Translations under genes and position numbers: made by a program
Part shown: in pieces, positions 27,773 to 37,432 of the stretch
How the letters are laid out: every line of letters begins with the position of its first letter
Position numbering within the stretch: the first letter of the stretch is position 1
Source of the DNA: Pseudomonas oryzihabitans NBRC 102199
Lineage (GTDB): Bacteria > Pseudomonadota > Gammaproteobacteria > Pseudomonadales > Pseudomonadaceae
Direction of reading: 5' to 3'
Assembly (NCBI RefSeq): GCF_000730625.1
Contig: NZ_BBIT01000014.1
Span: 124,001 to 188,000 of the forward strand
DNA: 64,000 bases
The notes under the pieces: model-generated
Databases searched by the model: none
Told to the model about the DNA's origin: nothing
Seen by the model: only the letters and a program-made list of their open reading frames with translations

Positions 27773-27809
27773 CATGAAAAAGCCCGGCACTGGGCCGGGC
27801 TTTTTCATG
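27773..27809. terminator. Bidirectional terminator between pilY1 (cassette 2) and cyoE
   Basis: Perfect 16-bp stem (27773-27788 with 27794-27809), loop ACTGG, with A5/T5 in the stem that act as U-tract for either direction. Confidence 0.93.
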
Positions 27810-27821
27810 GAACGGTGCGTC

Positions 27822-28706
27822 TCAGCGTGCGTAGGTCAGCAGCACGTCGCCCGGGATCTGGAAGTCCACCGACATCATGACGCTCAGGGCGGTGATGGCG
27901 ATGATGGAGAACCCGAACAGCTTGCGTGCCCACTGGACATCGTTCTCGGCCTGATAACCCATGAAGGCCAGGCGTAGCCACCAGGCCCCGATCACGGCGG
28001 CCACTGCCAGATAGACGTAGCCGGCGTAGCCGAGCACGGTCAGCAGCAGGGTGGCGGCCATGAAGGCCACGGTGTACCAGACGATGTGACGCTTGGTCAC
28101 CGAGATCCCCTTGGCCACCGGCAGAACCGGAATCGAGGCCGCGGTGTAGTCCTTGAGACGGAAGATGGCAATGGCGTAGGAGTGCGGCATCTGCCAGAGG
28201 CAGAAGATCAGCAGCAGCACCGCAGCGCCACTGTCGAATTGGCCGCTGGCGGCGCAGTAGCCGATCACCGGCGGTGCGGCACCGGACAGGCTGCCGACCA
28301 GGGTGCCGTATACCGAGGTGCGCTTCAGCCAGAGGCTGTAGAGCCCTACGTACACCACGAAACCCATCACCGCGAAGGCGGTGGCGACCGCATTGGTCGC
28401 CACGTACAGCAGACCCACCCCGGCCAGGCCGAGGAGGGTGGCATAGGCCAGCGCCACCTTCGAGGAGATCGTGCCCTGGACCAGCGCACGATTGCGGGTT
28501 CTTTCCATCTTCTGATCGATGTCCATATCGATCACGTTGTTGAACACACAGCCGGAAGCAATGACCAACGACACCCCGATAGCCGTCGCCAGCAGCAACA
28601 GCGGGTCGATGCTCCCTTTGGAAGCCAGGAAGAACCCGCCGGCAACCGAGATCAGGTTGCCGAAGATGATGCCCGGCTTCGTCACGAGAAGGTACTTCTT
28701 GATCAT
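27822..28706 (-). CDS. cyoE: Protoheme IX farnesyltransferase (heme O synthase)
   Basis: 294 residues with seven to nine membrane helices (UbiA family). The prenyl-diphosphate site is at [16 protein letters not shown], and the second motif at [10 protein letters not shown]. It converts heme B to heme O for the bo3 oxidase. ATG 28706 gives [12 protein letters not shown], the usual family start. Last gene of cyoABCDE, 14 bases after cyoD. Confidence 0.97.
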   Translation of the reverse strand: MIKKYLLVTKPGIIFGNLISVAGGFFLASKGSIDPLLLLATAIGVSLVIASGCVFNNVIDMDIDQKMERTRNRALVQGTISSKVALAYATLLGLAGVGLLYVATNAVATAFAVMGFVVYVGLYSLWLKRTSVYGTLVGSLSGAAPPVIGYCAASGQFDSGAAVLLLIFCLWQMPHSYAIAIFRLKDYTAASIPVLPVAKGISVTKRHIVWYTVAFMAATLLLTVLGYAGYVYLAVAAVIGAWWLRLAFMGYQAENDVQWARKLFGFSIIAITALSVMMSVDFQIPGDVLLTYAR

Positions 28707-28720
28707 CACGTCGGCCCGGT

Positions 28721-29059
28721 TCAGTGGATCATCATGTTCTGGTGCATGTGGTACATGATCCACAGGGATCCCACGACCAGGATACCGACGATGACCACGG
28801 TGAAACCAAAGGAGATCACGTTCCAACGCTGCTCTTCGGAGGTGTTCAGGTGCAGGAAGAAGTACAGGTGCACCAGCAGCTGTACCACCGCCATGATCAC
28901 CACGATCGCCAGGGTCGCGCCCTTGGAGAAGGTGGGAAACATCACCAGGCCGAAGGGAATGACCGTCAGGATGACCGACAGGATGAAGCCGACCATGTAG
29001 CTCTTGAAAGTGCCATGGCTCTCGGCGGTATGCCCGTGGGCGTTATGGTCGTGCGCCAT
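28721..29059 (-). CDS. cyoD: Cytochrome bo3 ubiquinol oxidase subunit IV
   Basis: 112 residues: His-rich N-terminus, then three membrane helices (~22-40, 47-68, 83-103), the length and shape of CyoD. It assists copper-B site assembly in subunit I. Its start overlaps the cyoC stop by one base. Confidence 0.95.
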   Translation of the reverse strand: MAHDHNAHGHTAESHGTFKSYMVGFILSVILTVIPFGLVMFPTFSKGATLAIVVIMAVVQLLVHLYFFLHLNTSEEQRWNVISFGFTVVIVGILVVGSLWIMYHMHQNMMIH

Positions 29060-29673
29060 TACAGCACCCCCATCAGATAGACGATGGTGAAGACGAAGAT
29101 CCAGATGATGTCCAGGAAGTGCCAGAACAGGCTCAGGCACGACAGGCGGGTCACGTTGGTGGTGGTCAGACCCTTGGAAGAGATCTGCAGCATCAACACG
29201 ATCATCCAGATCAGACCCGAGCTCACGTGCAGACCGTGGGTACCGACCAGGGCGAAGAACGCGGACAGGAAGGCACTGCGATCCGGACCATAGCCCTCAT
29301 GGATCAGATGGTTGAACTCATAGAGTTCCATGCCGATGAAGCCGGCACCGAACAGCCAGGTAACCGCCAGCCAACCCAGGACGCCACCCTTGCTGCCATG
29401 ATGCTGGGCGATCATGGCGAAGCCGTAGGTGATACTGGAGAACAGCAGCAGGAAGGTTTCGACCAGGACGAACGACAGTTCGAAGATGTCCTTCTGGGAG
29501 GGGCCATCGGCATGGGCCCCGCTCAGGACTGCATAGGTCGCGAACAGCGTCCCGAACAGAATGCAGTCGGTCATGAGGTAGGACCAGAAGCCGAAGGTCT
29601 TCATCGATCCGGCGTCGTGGTGCCCATGCTCCTCGGCATGGGCGACTTCGTTATGCATAACTTGATTCGCCAT
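29059..29673 (-). CDS. cyoC: Cytochrome bo3 ubiquinol oxidase subunit III
   Basis: 204 residues; His-rich N-terminus ([10 protein letters not shown]), then five membrane helices of the CoxC family, with [13 protein letters not shown] between helices as in CyoC. Four bases separate it from cyoB. Confidence 0.97.
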   Translation of the reverse strand: MANQVMHNEVAHAEEHGHHDAGSMKTFGFWSYLMTDCILFGTLFATYAVLSGAHADGPSQKDIFELSFVLVETFLLLFSSITYGFAMIAQHHGSKGGVLGWLAVTWLFGAGFIGMELYEFNHLIHEGYGPDRSAFLSAFFALVGTHGLHVSSGLIWMIVLMLQISSKGLTTTNVTRLSCLSLFWHFLDIIWIFVFTIVYLMGVL

Positions 29674-29677
29674 TGGG

Positions 29678-31666
29678 TTAGGCCTGCTTCAATTTCGCCA
29701 GGGACTGAATGCGCGCGGTTTCGATGCGTGCCACTTCTTCCGCTGGTACGTAATAGTCGACGTCGTCGTCGTAGCTGCGGACAACCGCAGTGACGATGCA
29801 GCCCACGAAGCTGGCGATGGCCAGCCACCAGATGTGCCAGATCAGGGCGAAGCCAAGGATCAGGGCGAAGAGGCTGATCACGATACCGGCGCCAGTGTTG
29901 CGCGGCATGTGGATCTGCTTGTAGTCCGCATCCTTCTTCTCGGTGATGCCTTTCTCTTTCATGCCCCAGTAGGCGTCGATGTCGTGCACTTCCGGCACTT
30001 CAGCGAAGTTGTAGAAGGGCGGCGGCGAAGAGGTCGACCATTCCAGGGTACGGCCATCCCACGGATCGCCCGTCACGTCCACGTTCTCCGGCAGGTTGCG
30101 GTCGCGGATACTGACGTAGAACATCCACAGCTGGCTCAGGATGCCCAGGGCAATGATGCCGGCGCCGATGGCGGCGGTCACCAGGAAGGGATGCCAGTCG
30201 GGGTTGTCGTAGTGGTTCAGACGACGGGTCATGCCCATGAAGCCCAGCATGTACAGCGGCATGAAGGCGACATAGAAGCCGATCAGCCAGCACCAGAAGG
30301 CCTGCTTGTTCAGCTTCTCGTTCAGCTTGAAGCCGAAGACCTTCGGGAACCAGTAGATCATGCCGGCGAAGTAGCCGAACACGGCGCCGCCGATGATCAC
30401 GTTGTGGAAGTGGGCGATCAGGAACAGGCTGTTGTGCAGCACGAAGTCGGCACCCGGTACCGCCAGCAGGACGCCGGTCATGCCGCCGATGCTGAAGGTC
30501 ACGATGAAGCCCAGGGTCCAGAGCATCGGCGAGGTGAACTGGATGCGGCCCTGATACATGGTGAACAGCCAGGTGAAGATCTTCACCCCTGTCGGGATCG
30601 CAATGATCATGGTCGCGATGCCGAAGAAGGCGTTGACGTTAGCGCCCGAGCCCATGGTGAAGAAGTGGTGCAGCCAGACGATGAAGGACAGCACGGTAAT
30701 GGCTACCGTTGCCCAGACCATCGAGACGTAGCCGAACAGACGCTTCTTGCTGAAGGTGGAGGTCACTTCCGAGAACACGCCGAAGGCCGGCAGGATCAGG
30801 ATGTATACCTCGGGGTGGCCCCAGGCCCAGATCAGGTTGGTGTACATCATCTGGTTGCCGCCGGCTTCCGCGGTAAAGAAGTGGAAGCCCAGGTAACGGT
30901 CCAGGGTCAGCAGCGCCAGGGTCACGGTCAGGATCGGGAAGGCTGCCATGATCAGGATGGCAGTACACCAGGAGGTCCAGGTGAAGATCGGCATGCGCAT
31001 CAGGGTCATGCCCTTGGTACGCATCTTCAGCACGGTCACGAAGAAGTTGACGCCGGTCAGGGTCGTCCCGATACCGGAGAGCTGAAGGGCCCAGATGTAG
31101 TAGTCCATCCCTACGCCCGGACTGTACTGGATGCCTGACAGCGGCGGATAGGCCACCCAGCCGGTCGCGGCGAATTCGCCCACGAACAGCGACATCATGA
31201 TCAGCACGGCACCGGCCACGAACAGCCAGAAGCTCAGCGAGTTCAGGAAGGGGAAGGCCACGTCGCGGGCACCGATCTGCAGCGGGGTCACCACGTTCAT
31301 CAGGCCGGCCACGAACGGCATCGCCACGAAGAAGATCATGATCACGCCGTGGGCGGTGAAGATCTGGTCGTAGTGATGGGGTGGCAGGTAGCCCTCGGCC
31401 CCGCCGGAGGCGATGGCCTGCTGGCTACGCATCAGGATGGCGTCGGAGAAGCCACGGAGCAGCATGATCAGGGCGACGATGAAGTACATCACGCCGATCT
31501 TCTTGTGGTCGACGGTGGTCAGCCACTCTTTCCAGAGGTAGCCCCACTTGCCGAAGTAGCTGATCGCTCCCACCAGTCCCAGGCCGCCCAGGGCGACCAC
31601 GATGAACGTTACAAGAATGATCGGCTCGTGATACGGAATATCCGCGAGAGTTAATTTACCGAACAT
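29678..31666 (-). CDS. cyoB: Cytochrome bo3 ubiquinol oxidase subunit I
   Basis: 662 residues, the heme-copper catalytic subunit with about 15 membrane helices. Visible ligands and motifs: TAHG (low-spin heme His near 106), WGHPEVYI at ~284 (CuB His and the cross-linked Tyr), WLHHFF at ~333 (two more CuB His), and [14 protein letters not shown] with the heme His pair near 419-421. It oxidises ubiquinol, reduces O2 to water and pumps protons. Three bases follow cyoA. Confidence 0.98.
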   Translation of the reverse strand: MFGKLTLADIPYHEPIILVTFIVVALGGLGLVGAISYFGKWGYLWKEWLTTVDHKKIGVMYFIVALIMLLRGFSDAILMRSQQAIASGGAEGYLPPHHYDQIFTAHGVIMIFFVAMPFVAGLMNVVTPLQIGARDVAFPFLNSLSFWLFVAGAVLIMMSLFVGEFAATGWVAYPPLSGIQYSPGVGMDYYIWALQLSGIGTTLTGVNFFVTVLKMRTKGMTLMRMPIFTWTSWCTAILIMAAFPILTVTLALLTLDRYLGFHFFTAEAGGNQMMYTNLIWAWGHPEVYILILPAFGVFSEVTSTFSKKRLFGYVSMVWATVAITVLSFIVWLHHFFTMGSGANVNAFFGIATMIIAIPTGVKIFTWLFTMYQGRIQFTSPMLWTLGFIVTFSIGGMTGVLLAVPGADFVLHNSLFLIAHFHNVIIGGAVFGYFAGMIYWFPKVFGFKLNEKLNKQAFWCWLIGFYVAFMPLYMLGFMGMTRRLNHYDNPDWHPFLVTAAIGAGIIALGILSQLWMFYVSIRDRNLPENVDVTGDPWDGRTLEWSTSSPPPFYNFAEVPEVHDIDAYWGMKEKGITEKKDADYKQIHMPRNTGAGIVISLFALILGFALIWHIWWLAIASFVGCIVTAVVRSYDDDVDYYVPAEEVARIETARIQSLAKLKQA

Positions 31667-31669
31667 GAC

Positions 31670-32593
31670 TTATTCCTCGGTACCGTGTTGACCGCCGTGC
31701 TGGCTCATGTCCATCACGTGATCGGTCTGCTTGCTGAAGTCGGACTTCATGAACTTCTTGATGACCGTTCTGAACAGATCCGGCTCGACCGTCGAGTAGT
31801 AGGCGACCGGCTGCTTCTCGCTGGGCTTGGCCAGCTCGGTGTAGCTCGCCTGGTCCAGGGTCTTGCCACCCGACTGCTTGACCTTGTTTACCCAGGCGTC
31901 GAAATCACCGGCGGTGGGTACCGCGTGCACGGCAAAGATCATGTCGGAGAAGCCGGCGCCGCTGTAGTTGGCCGAGCGACCTTCGAATTCGCCGGGATGA
32001 TCGGCGATCAGGTGCAGCTGGCTCTGCATGCCGGACATGGCGTAGATCATGCCGCCCAGGGCCGGGATCGACAGGGTGTTCATGACCGACTCGGAGGTGA
32101 TCTTGAACTGCACCGGACGATTCACCGGGATGGCGATCTCGTTCACCGAAGCGATGCCTTGCTCGGGATAGATGAACAGCCATTTCCAGTCCATCGAGAC
32201 CGCTTCGATCACCAGCGGCTGCTCGGAATGGTCGAGCGGCTTGAAGGGATCCAGCTCGTGGGAAGTCTTCCAGTTCAGGATGCTCAGGAACACCACGATG
32301 GCCAGGGGGACCAGCCAGACCACGGCTTCGATCTTGTAGGAGTGAGCCCAGTTCGGGGTGTACTTGGCTTCCTTGTTGGTAGCGCGGTACTTCCAGGCGA
32401 ACAGGAAGGTCATCACGATGACCGGGATCACCACGATCAGCATGAGGCCGAACGCTGTGTAGATGAGGTTGCGTTCTTGCACGCCGATGGAGCCTTTCGG
32501 ATCCAGCAGCACGGCGTCGCACCCGCTGAGCAGCAGCGCGGCGGCACCGGCCAGAAGCCAACCGGTTGGTTTTAGATACTTCGTTAGTTTCAT
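31670..32593 (-). CDS. cyoA: Cytochrome bo3 ubiquinol oxidase subunit II (lipoprotein)
   Basis: 307 residues: lipobox LLSGC (C25), two membrane helices (~42-65 and ~87-108), and a periplasmic cupredoxin-like domain that has lost the CuA ligands, as in quinol oxidases ([16 protein letters not shown]). First gene of cyoABCDE. Upstream no ANR/FNR-type palindrome (TTGAT-N4-ATCAA) was seen. Confidence 0.97.
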   Translation of the reverse strand: MKLTKYLKPTGWLLAGAAALLLSGCDAVLLDPKGSIGVQERNLIYTAFGLMLIVVIPVIVMTFLFAWKYRATNKEAKYTPNWAHSYKIEAVVWLVPLAIVVFLSILNWKTSHELDPFKPLDHSEQPLVIEAVSMDWKWLFIYPEQGIASVNEIAIPVNRPVQFKITSESVMNTLSIPALGGMIYAMSGMQSQLHLIADHPGEFEGRSANYSGAGFSDMIFAVHAVPTAGDFDAWVNKVKQSGGKTLDQASYTELAKPSEKQPVAYYSTVEPDLFRTVIKKFMKSDFSKQTDHVMDMSQHGGQHGTEE

Positions 32594-32999
32594 CTCACGA
32601 CCTCAGTAGAGCGGCTCATCGTGGTTATTCTCTCAACGTGCCTGTCGCCAGCCTCATGCTCCGCAACGGACAGGCATCCGTGCGGCAGGCTGATGGATTG
32701 CAGAAATTGCGGGATTTCGCAGCGCGGTATGGTGCCACAGAGGGGCTGGATATTCGACCCTTTGGTCAGCCGCCGTTCAGGTGTTGCCGCCCGTCAAGCA
32801 AGCCGAAATCAGGCGGTGTAAGGCACTGTCATGCGCTGGGTAAGAGTAGCCGAGGGACAGGGAGCCGCCAGTTTGCTCCGGCGTTTGCCGTCGGCTCGCA
32901 CGCAAGGTGCAGATCGGAAAGGAGCGCAGAAAGACACGGCCCAAGGCGGCTAAGGCCTTGAAGGCTTTGAAAAGAGCGAGGAGGGATGAAGCGGAGGGA
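32594..32999. other. 405-base intergenic region between cyoA and tRNA-Thr
   Basis: It should contain the cyo promoter on the minus strand. Short open frames exist (for example 32566-32961 plus) but have no start signal or family resemblance and look non-coding. The 3' end of the tRNA faces this side, so a site-specific element would have entered here, but no integrase or direct repeat is visible. Confidence 0.45.
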
Positions 33000-33075
33000 T
33001 GGTGCCGGAGATAGGAGTCGAACCTACGACCTTCGCATTACGAATGCGCCGCTCTACCAACTGAGCTACACCGGC
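33000..33075 (-). tRNA. tRNA-Thr (anticodon CGT)
   Basis: 76 nt with encoded CCA; acceptor GCCGGTG against CTCCGGC (a single T-T mismatch at pair 6-67), anticodon loop TTCGTAA, T-loop GGTTCGACTCC. In P. aeruginosa a tRNA-Thr marks the outer edge of the variable region next to pilA; this one lies 4.4 kb beyond the pilA stop, on that same side. Confidence 0.96.
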
Positions 33076-33087
33076 ACGAAGCTTTCA

Positions 33088-33117
33088 ATGATAAGTCTTC
33101 GCTCATCTGCTGTGCAA
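33088..33117 (-). promoter_or_regulatory. Promoter of tRNA-Thr
   Basis: On the minus strand, TTGCAC (33112-33117), an 18-base spacer and TATCAT (33088-33093), ending 12 bases before the tRNA 5' end. Confidence 0.6.
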
Positions 33118-33365
33118 GCCTGGTCGTCGTGCCTGTGCCAAGCCCTGTGGCGATGTGTCGCACTGCTGTCCGCCCCTGATTTCGCGATTCGTCAATGCTT
33201 CTCGGCCTGACGTGATTTCTGCGCGCGAAGGTCAGCGGTCAGGGCGGCATGCATTCGGGAAACCTTTACGGGAGTCGTCATACCTAAACCTTCGCGGATC
33301 CAGCCTTGCCGCAGCTTCGCCCCCATGATCCTGCCAATAGATAGCTGCCCATGCGGAGAGCCTCG

Positions 33366-34364
33366 ATGACCGATTACTCCCTCACCCGTCGTAACGTGCT
33401 CGTCGGCTCCGCCGTGGGGCTCGCCGCCGCTGCTTCGGGCGCTGCCGTCGCCCAGGAAGGCAGCAGTGCGACTCGTCCCGCCAAGCCCCTGCAGGACCCG
33501 CGCACCAAGTACACGCGCGAGCCTTTCAAGGAGCAGCGCCAGGAATGGCCGGCGCTCACCAGCAAGATGGAGCCGCGTCCTGACCATGGCGAAAGCAGCT
33601 ATCACGGCTCGGGCCGTCTGGCCGGACGCAAGGCCCTCATTACCGGCGGCGACAGCGGCATCGGCCGCGCCGTGGCCATCGCCTTCGCCCGGGAAGGGGC
33701 GGATGTGGCCATCAACTATCACCCTTCCGAAGAGTCCGACGCTCAGGAGGTGGTCAAGCTGGTCCAGGAAGCCGGCCGCAAAGCCATCACCCTACCGGCT
33801 GACATCCGTACCCAGGAGGCCTGTGAAGACGTCGTGAGCAAGGCCATCCAGCAACTCGGCGGCCTGGACCTGCTGGTGAACAATGCCGCCTATCAGCAGA
33901 GCAAGGCGGACATCCTCGAGATTACCGACGAGCAATTCGATCGGACCTTCAAGACCAACGTCTATCACGTCTTCCGCTTCAGCAAGGCGGCCATCCCGCA
34001 CCTGCCGCCGGGCGCCAGCATCATCAATACCGTTTCGGTGAATTCCTACGATCCCGGCGAAGAACTGATCGACTACGCCTCGACCAAGGCCGCCATCCTC
34101 AATCTCACCAAGGGCATGGCCAAGCAACTGGCCAAGAAGGGCATTCGAGTCAACGCCGTGGCACCGGGTCCGGTGTGGACGCCGCTGCAGGTTGCTGGTG
34201 GGCAGCTGGAGGGGCAGATGAAGGAGTTCGGCCAGGTCACGCCGCTGGGCAGAGCAGGGCAGCCGGCTGAGTTGGCGGGGTTGTATGTTGCGCTGGCGGA
34301 GGAGGATGCGAGTTTTAGTACGGGGACGGTGGTGGGGGCGTTTGGAGGGAACGGGATGCCGTGA
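33366..34364 (+). CDS. SDR-family oxidoreductase with twin-arginine signal (YghA-like)
   Basis: 332 residues from ATG 33366 (GGAGAG five bases upstream). Residues 8-9 are the RR of a twin-arginine signal (SLTRRNVLVG) ending near AVAQE, so export to the periplasm is expected. The body is a classical SDR: cofactor motif TGGDSGIG (93-100), NNAAY, and catalytic Y237/K241 in YASTK. It belongs with YghA-type reductases, which have a ~75-residue N-terminal extension before the Rossmann fold; the substrate is unknown. The last ~35 codons switch from C-ending to G/T-ending codons, just where the AT-rich island begins, and its stop lies 6 bases from that of the convergent flippase. Confidence 0.85.
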   Translation: MTDYSLTRRNVLVGSAVGLAAAASGAAVAQEGSSATRPAKPLQDPRTKYTREPFKEQRQEWPALTSKMEPRPDHGESSYHGSGRLAGRKALITGGDSGIGRAVAIAFAREGADVAINYHPSEESDAQEVVKLVQEAGRKAITLPADIRTQEACEDVVSKAIQQLGGLDLLVNNAAYQQSKADILEITDEQFDRTFKTNVYHVFRFSKAAIPHLPPGASIINTVSVNSYDPGEELIDYASTKAAILNLTKGMAKQLAKKGIRVNAVAPGPVWTPLQVAGGQLEGQMKEFGQVTPLGRAGQPAELAGLYVALAEEDASFSTGTVVGAFGGNGMP

Positions 34365-34370
34365 TTTAAA

Positions 34371-35693
34371 TTAAGCTATAGATATATCGGCAGGTAGTCG
34401 CGTCCCGTTATATTTCTCTTCTATCACCAGAATTCGAATAAACCAAGGCAGGGTAAATAAGTAGGAGCTAAATAGGCCTGCCAAGAGATAGCTCTCGTTG
34501 AGGTGAATGGCTATTAGCGTGCTGATGCTTGCTATATAAATTCCTGAGAATAACGACACCGCAGCAAATGGTTCTTTTCTTTGTGATCTAACGTACCCTG
34601 CTATTCCGTTTATTACTAGTTGCGGAATCCAGCACAGGGTGGCTATGTAAATCGATTGATTATCAGCCATTCTGTCTATGATCAGCTGGATAAATGGAAA
34701 TTGTGGATAATTTATAATTATAAAAAAGAAAGTGCTTGCTGAGAGGTATGATAGTAACGAGGCAGTGGTTGCTATTATTGCTATTCTGCGAGCTTCAAGG
34801 CTTTTCCCCTCACTAAAAAGTCTTCCTATTTTTGGCATGGTAAGGCTTATTAGCGTTGAGGACAAGGCGTACATTACAGAAAACAGTCCTAGAGTTATAC
34901 CGATCCGGCCTGCGGCAATTTCGTCGTAAAAACAAAATGCGATTATAGATATCGATTGGAAGCTTAAGCATCCTCCAATAGAGCACAGTGCTGATTTTCC
35001 AGTTATTTCCGATAGCTTTTGATTTATTTTCTTTTCTTTGGGTTTTGCTAGTAATAGTTTTGAGCTTATGCGACCAAAATTTTTTTTTATAAGTACGCTG
35101 GTGATTGCAGCTCCTGTTAAATAGCCTAGGGCCAGTGCAAGTATGCCCATTCCGCTAATCAGTAGCGCTAATGTAGTAAGTAAATAAGTTAAGGTTCCGG
35201 CGCACTTTGTCCATTGGCTTTTGGTTATAAAACCAATGCCTTCCATGAATGACAGGAGTGTCAGGTTCCTGAGGTTTAAATAGGCTGATACAACTATTAT
35301 GATCCACGGGATCTGCCAGTGGGTGGTGCTGCTTCTAAAAGTCATTAGAAATGCGCCAAAGATGCCAATGATAAGTATGTAGAAAAGCCCAGCCGAGCTT
35401 ATCCATCGAAGCGAAAATGCCAGAATCGCACCGGCGGCCTTGAGGTCTTCTAGATTGCTTTGATTTATGGTCGATGAGATCAGATTCTTGGACTCGTGCG
35501 CGCTGAAATTTCCGCACACTGTCAGCACTCCAAGTTCTGCTAGCATGAAGAAGCCGATAAAGCCCAAAAAGAAGTACCAGTAACCTTGGTCTTCAATCGA
35601 TAGATAATGAGTGATGGAAATTAGCAGGCACGGTCCTGCAGCAATTTTGATTATTTGGTTTGTAATGCCTGCTATATATATATTTTTCAACAT
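34371..35693 (-). CDS. Probable MOP-superfamily flippase (Wzx-like)
   Basis: 440 residues, almost all hydrophobic, with about twelve membrane helices in the pattern of polysaccharide-repeat flippases. These move undecaprenyl-linked sugars across the inner membrane. Base composition is strikingly AT-rich (34681-34740 has 16 G/C in 60) against the GC-rich SDR beside it, a sign of transfer. It lies 46 bases after the ligase gene on the same strand, so they probably form one unit supplying and attaching a glycan. No close relative is recognised; a sugar specificity cannot be given. Confidence 0.7.
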   Translation of the reverse strand: MLKNIYIAGITNQIIKIAAGPCLLISITHYLSIEDQGYWYFFLGFIGFFMLAELGVLTVCGNFSAHESKNLISSTINQSNLEDLKAAGAILAFSLRWISSAGLFYILIIGIFGAFLMTFRSSTTHWQIPWIIIVVSAYLNLRNLTLLSFMEGIGFITKSQWTKCAGTLTYLLTTLALLISGMGILALALGYLTGAAITSVLIKKNFGRISSKLLLAKPKEKKINQKLSEITGKSALCSIGGCLSFQSISIIAFCFYDEIAAGRIGITLGLFSVMYALSSTLISLTMPKIGRLFSEGKSLEARRIAIIATTASLLSYLSASTFFFIIINYPQFPFIQLIIDRMADNQSIYIATLCWIPQLVINGIAGYVRSQRKEPFAAVSLFSGIYIASISTLIAIHLNESYLLAGLFSSYLFTLPWFIRILVIEEKYNGTRLPADISIA

Positions 35694-35739
35694 GGCTGAG
35701 CGACTCGTTGATCTGTCATGGCTCTATGCTAGGCTTTCT

Positions 35740-37389
35740 TTATAGCGCTATTTCCTCTCTTGCTAAAATTAATATTCTTTGTGGTATGCCAGGTACGTGA
35801 CTTAGGTTTTTTACGGCCTCTTCATATTTTTCCGGTCCATAGAGTCTTTTGATATTTTTGAGGGCATCTAGGGATTCTGGCTCAAACCCATTTAAAGCTA
35901 ACGCTATGCTGTAGCGAAAAATGCATGGCGGATAAGGATAGCGATAACTAACCTTCTTCATCCACGATAGCTCTTCTTCTGTCATTTCGCTATGTGCTTT
36001 ACTTTTTGCGAATTTGATGAAATTACTCAGCTGGGTGAGTAGGTAGGTTTTTGGAGTTGGCTCTTCGCTGGTGATGTCGATGCCAGCTGACTGAAGTCTC
36101 ATTATCCGCGCATCAGATTCGATTTGTAGGTATTCATGCCACGTTATGAGTACAAGAACTACGCATGCAATGGGGAATAGGCATTCTATGTTTTTTCTGC
36201 TTTCTTGATTTGCAGGCTTAAGCTGGTTGGAAGAGATGCCGAAAAGTAAGCCCAGCGGTATTAAAAAGAAAGCATAGGCATGGGGGTACTCAAGTAGGGA
36301 GTGAGTTATTATTGGATTAATTGCAAGCAATGAAAATATTTTTTCTTTTGACTTGCTTTCATGTGTATTTTTGAGTAGATGCAAAAATAGAACGAGTATT
36401 ATAAGTAAGCCCGGAATGAGGCCAAACCAAATCATCAAGTCCAAGGCAAAGCTATGAGTGTACTCTACCTGTATAGGTACGCTAAACTTTTTTGCGGTTA
36501 GTAGTTGGGCTTCTGCAATTTGATTTGCGCCATAGCCAAATATAGGGCCGTCCCATATGGCGATTGCAAATTGCTTATATATTCCGATTCTCTCTAGGCT
36601 GCTTGCTCTTTCTGCAAGGCTGCTGGAATTTAACAAAAGCGCTGTGCTAATCCTTGGGATTACATATGCTAGGCCTAATAGTGTGATTATAATTAAAGAA
36701 AAGTGCCATATTTTTATCCTTTTATCTAGGCTGTCTCTTTTGTATAGCCATAGTAGTGATATTAAAAATACGCTTACTATTGCTGTTCTCGATTGTGTCA
36801 GTGCGATACCGAAGATAAATATTGTTGTTAGTGTGATGAGGAGTTGGGTGGTAATTTTTTTTTGTTCGTAGAAGAAATAAATTCCTACCAAGCCAAGGCA
36901 TAACAATGTTGCAAGGTTGTTAGGTTGTGCCATGTTTCCAAAAGGTCTGGAGTTGGGGGGCATGGAAGCAATCCAGACTCCATAATCAACTCTAAACCAT
37001 TGCATTATCGCTATGAAAACAGATAGGAGCGATGCGGCAATGCTAAAGAAGAAAAGCCAATCAATAAAGCCGCTTCTTTCTTCTTGTGACCAGGTTCTGC
37101 CCGTAATATAAGATAGGCAAAAGGCGAATAAGTATCCGAAAAATACCCACAAGTCGCCGAAAAAAGTTTGATCTTGATACAGCTTCGTGATTGAAGGTGC
37201 TAGCAGGGTAAGAAGGGTTATAATGGTGGCTATAAGTATTTTTATATGCTTTATTTTTAAAATTATGATTAAAGCCAGGAATGCTAGTAGGTCTTGTGAG
37301 GCGGATACCCATGGATAATAGTGGTAGGGTATTGTCCAGGCCAAGAAGAAAAGAAATGAGCTGATAGCATATCTAAGGCTAGATGACAT
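35740..37389 (-). CDS. PglL/TfpO-like O-oligosaccharyltransferase (Wzy_C family)
   Basis: 549 residues from ATG 37389. About eleven membrane helices; the RPFGNMAQPNNLATLL segment (148-163) and QSRTA (199-203) match pilin ligases of the PglL/TfpO/Wzy_C group, and H312 in EYTHSFALDL corresponds to the conserved periplasmic-loop His. A soluble C-terminal tail of ~150 residues (Wzy_C_2-like) follows. These enzymes transfer lipid-linked glycans to Ser/Thr of pilins in the periplasm. It starts 17 bases after the pilA terminator and is AT-rich like the flippase. O-antigen ligase is the main alternative, but the position next to pilA argues for pilin modification. Confidence 0.85.
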   Translation of the reverse strand: MSSSLRYAISSFLFFLAWTIPYHYYPWVSASQDLLAFLALIIILKIKHIKILIATIITLLTLLAPSITKLYQDQTFFGDLWVFFGYLFAFCLSYITGRTWSQEERSGFIDWLFFFSIAASLLSVFIAIMQWFRVDYGVWIASMPPNSRPFGNMAQPNNLATLLCLGLVGIYFFYEQKKITTQLLITLTTIFIFGIALTQSRTAIVSVFLISLLWLYKRDSLDKRIKIWHFSLIIITLLGLAYVIPRISTALLLNSSSLAERASSLERIGIYKQFAIAIWDGPIFGYGANQIAEAQLLTAKKFSVPIQVEYTHSFALDLMIWFGLIPGLLIILVLFLHLLKNTHESKSKEKIFSLLAINPIITHSLLEYPHAYAFFLIPLGLLFGISSNQLKPANQESRKNIECLFPIACVVLVLITWHEYLQIESDARIMRLQSAGIDITSEEPTPKTYLLTQLSNFIKFAKSKAHSEMTEEELSWMKKVSYRYPYPPCIFRYSIALALNGFEPESLDALKNIKRLYGPEKYEEAVKNLSHVPGIPQRILILAREEIAL

Positions 37390-37405
37390 GATATTCAGCT
37401 CAAAT

Positions 37406-37432
37406 AAAGCCCCTGCTAAATGCAGGGGCTTT
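37406..37432. terminator. Terminator between pilA and the ligase gene
   Basis: Perfect 11-bp stem (37406-37416 with 37422-37432), five-base loop, and on the minus strand TTTATTT after the stem. It ends the abundant pilA transcript, so the ligase and flippase are expressed by read-through or from an unseen promoter. Confidence 0.88.

Noticed and set aside
32594..32640. ANR/FNR box in the cyoA promoter
   Set aside because: No TTGAT-N4-ATCAA palindrome found by eye, although cyo operons are often regulated by it.
33000..33075. T-T mismatch in the acceptor stem of tRNA-Thr as a sign of decay
   Set aside because: The rest of the tRNA is perfect and CCA is encoded; the same GGAGATAGGAGTCG antisense string recurs in the common false-protein artefact, so the variant is widespread.
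32986..33210. Small plus-strand ORF with GDRSRTYDLRITNAPLYQLSYTG
   Set aside because: It is the antisense of tRNA-Thr, a well-known false protein in databases.
34371..35693. Multidrug (MATE) efflux pump as identity of the AT-rich membrane protein
   Set aside because: Same superfamily, but its partner is a glycan ligase and the layout of helices fits polysaccharide flippases better. Drug export is not excluded by sequence alone.
35740..37389. O-antigen polymerase Wzy or ligase WaaL
   Set aside because: No LPS or O-antigen genes are nearby; the RPFGNMAQPNN segment, the C-terminal soluble tail and the pilA position point to the PglL/TfpO group.
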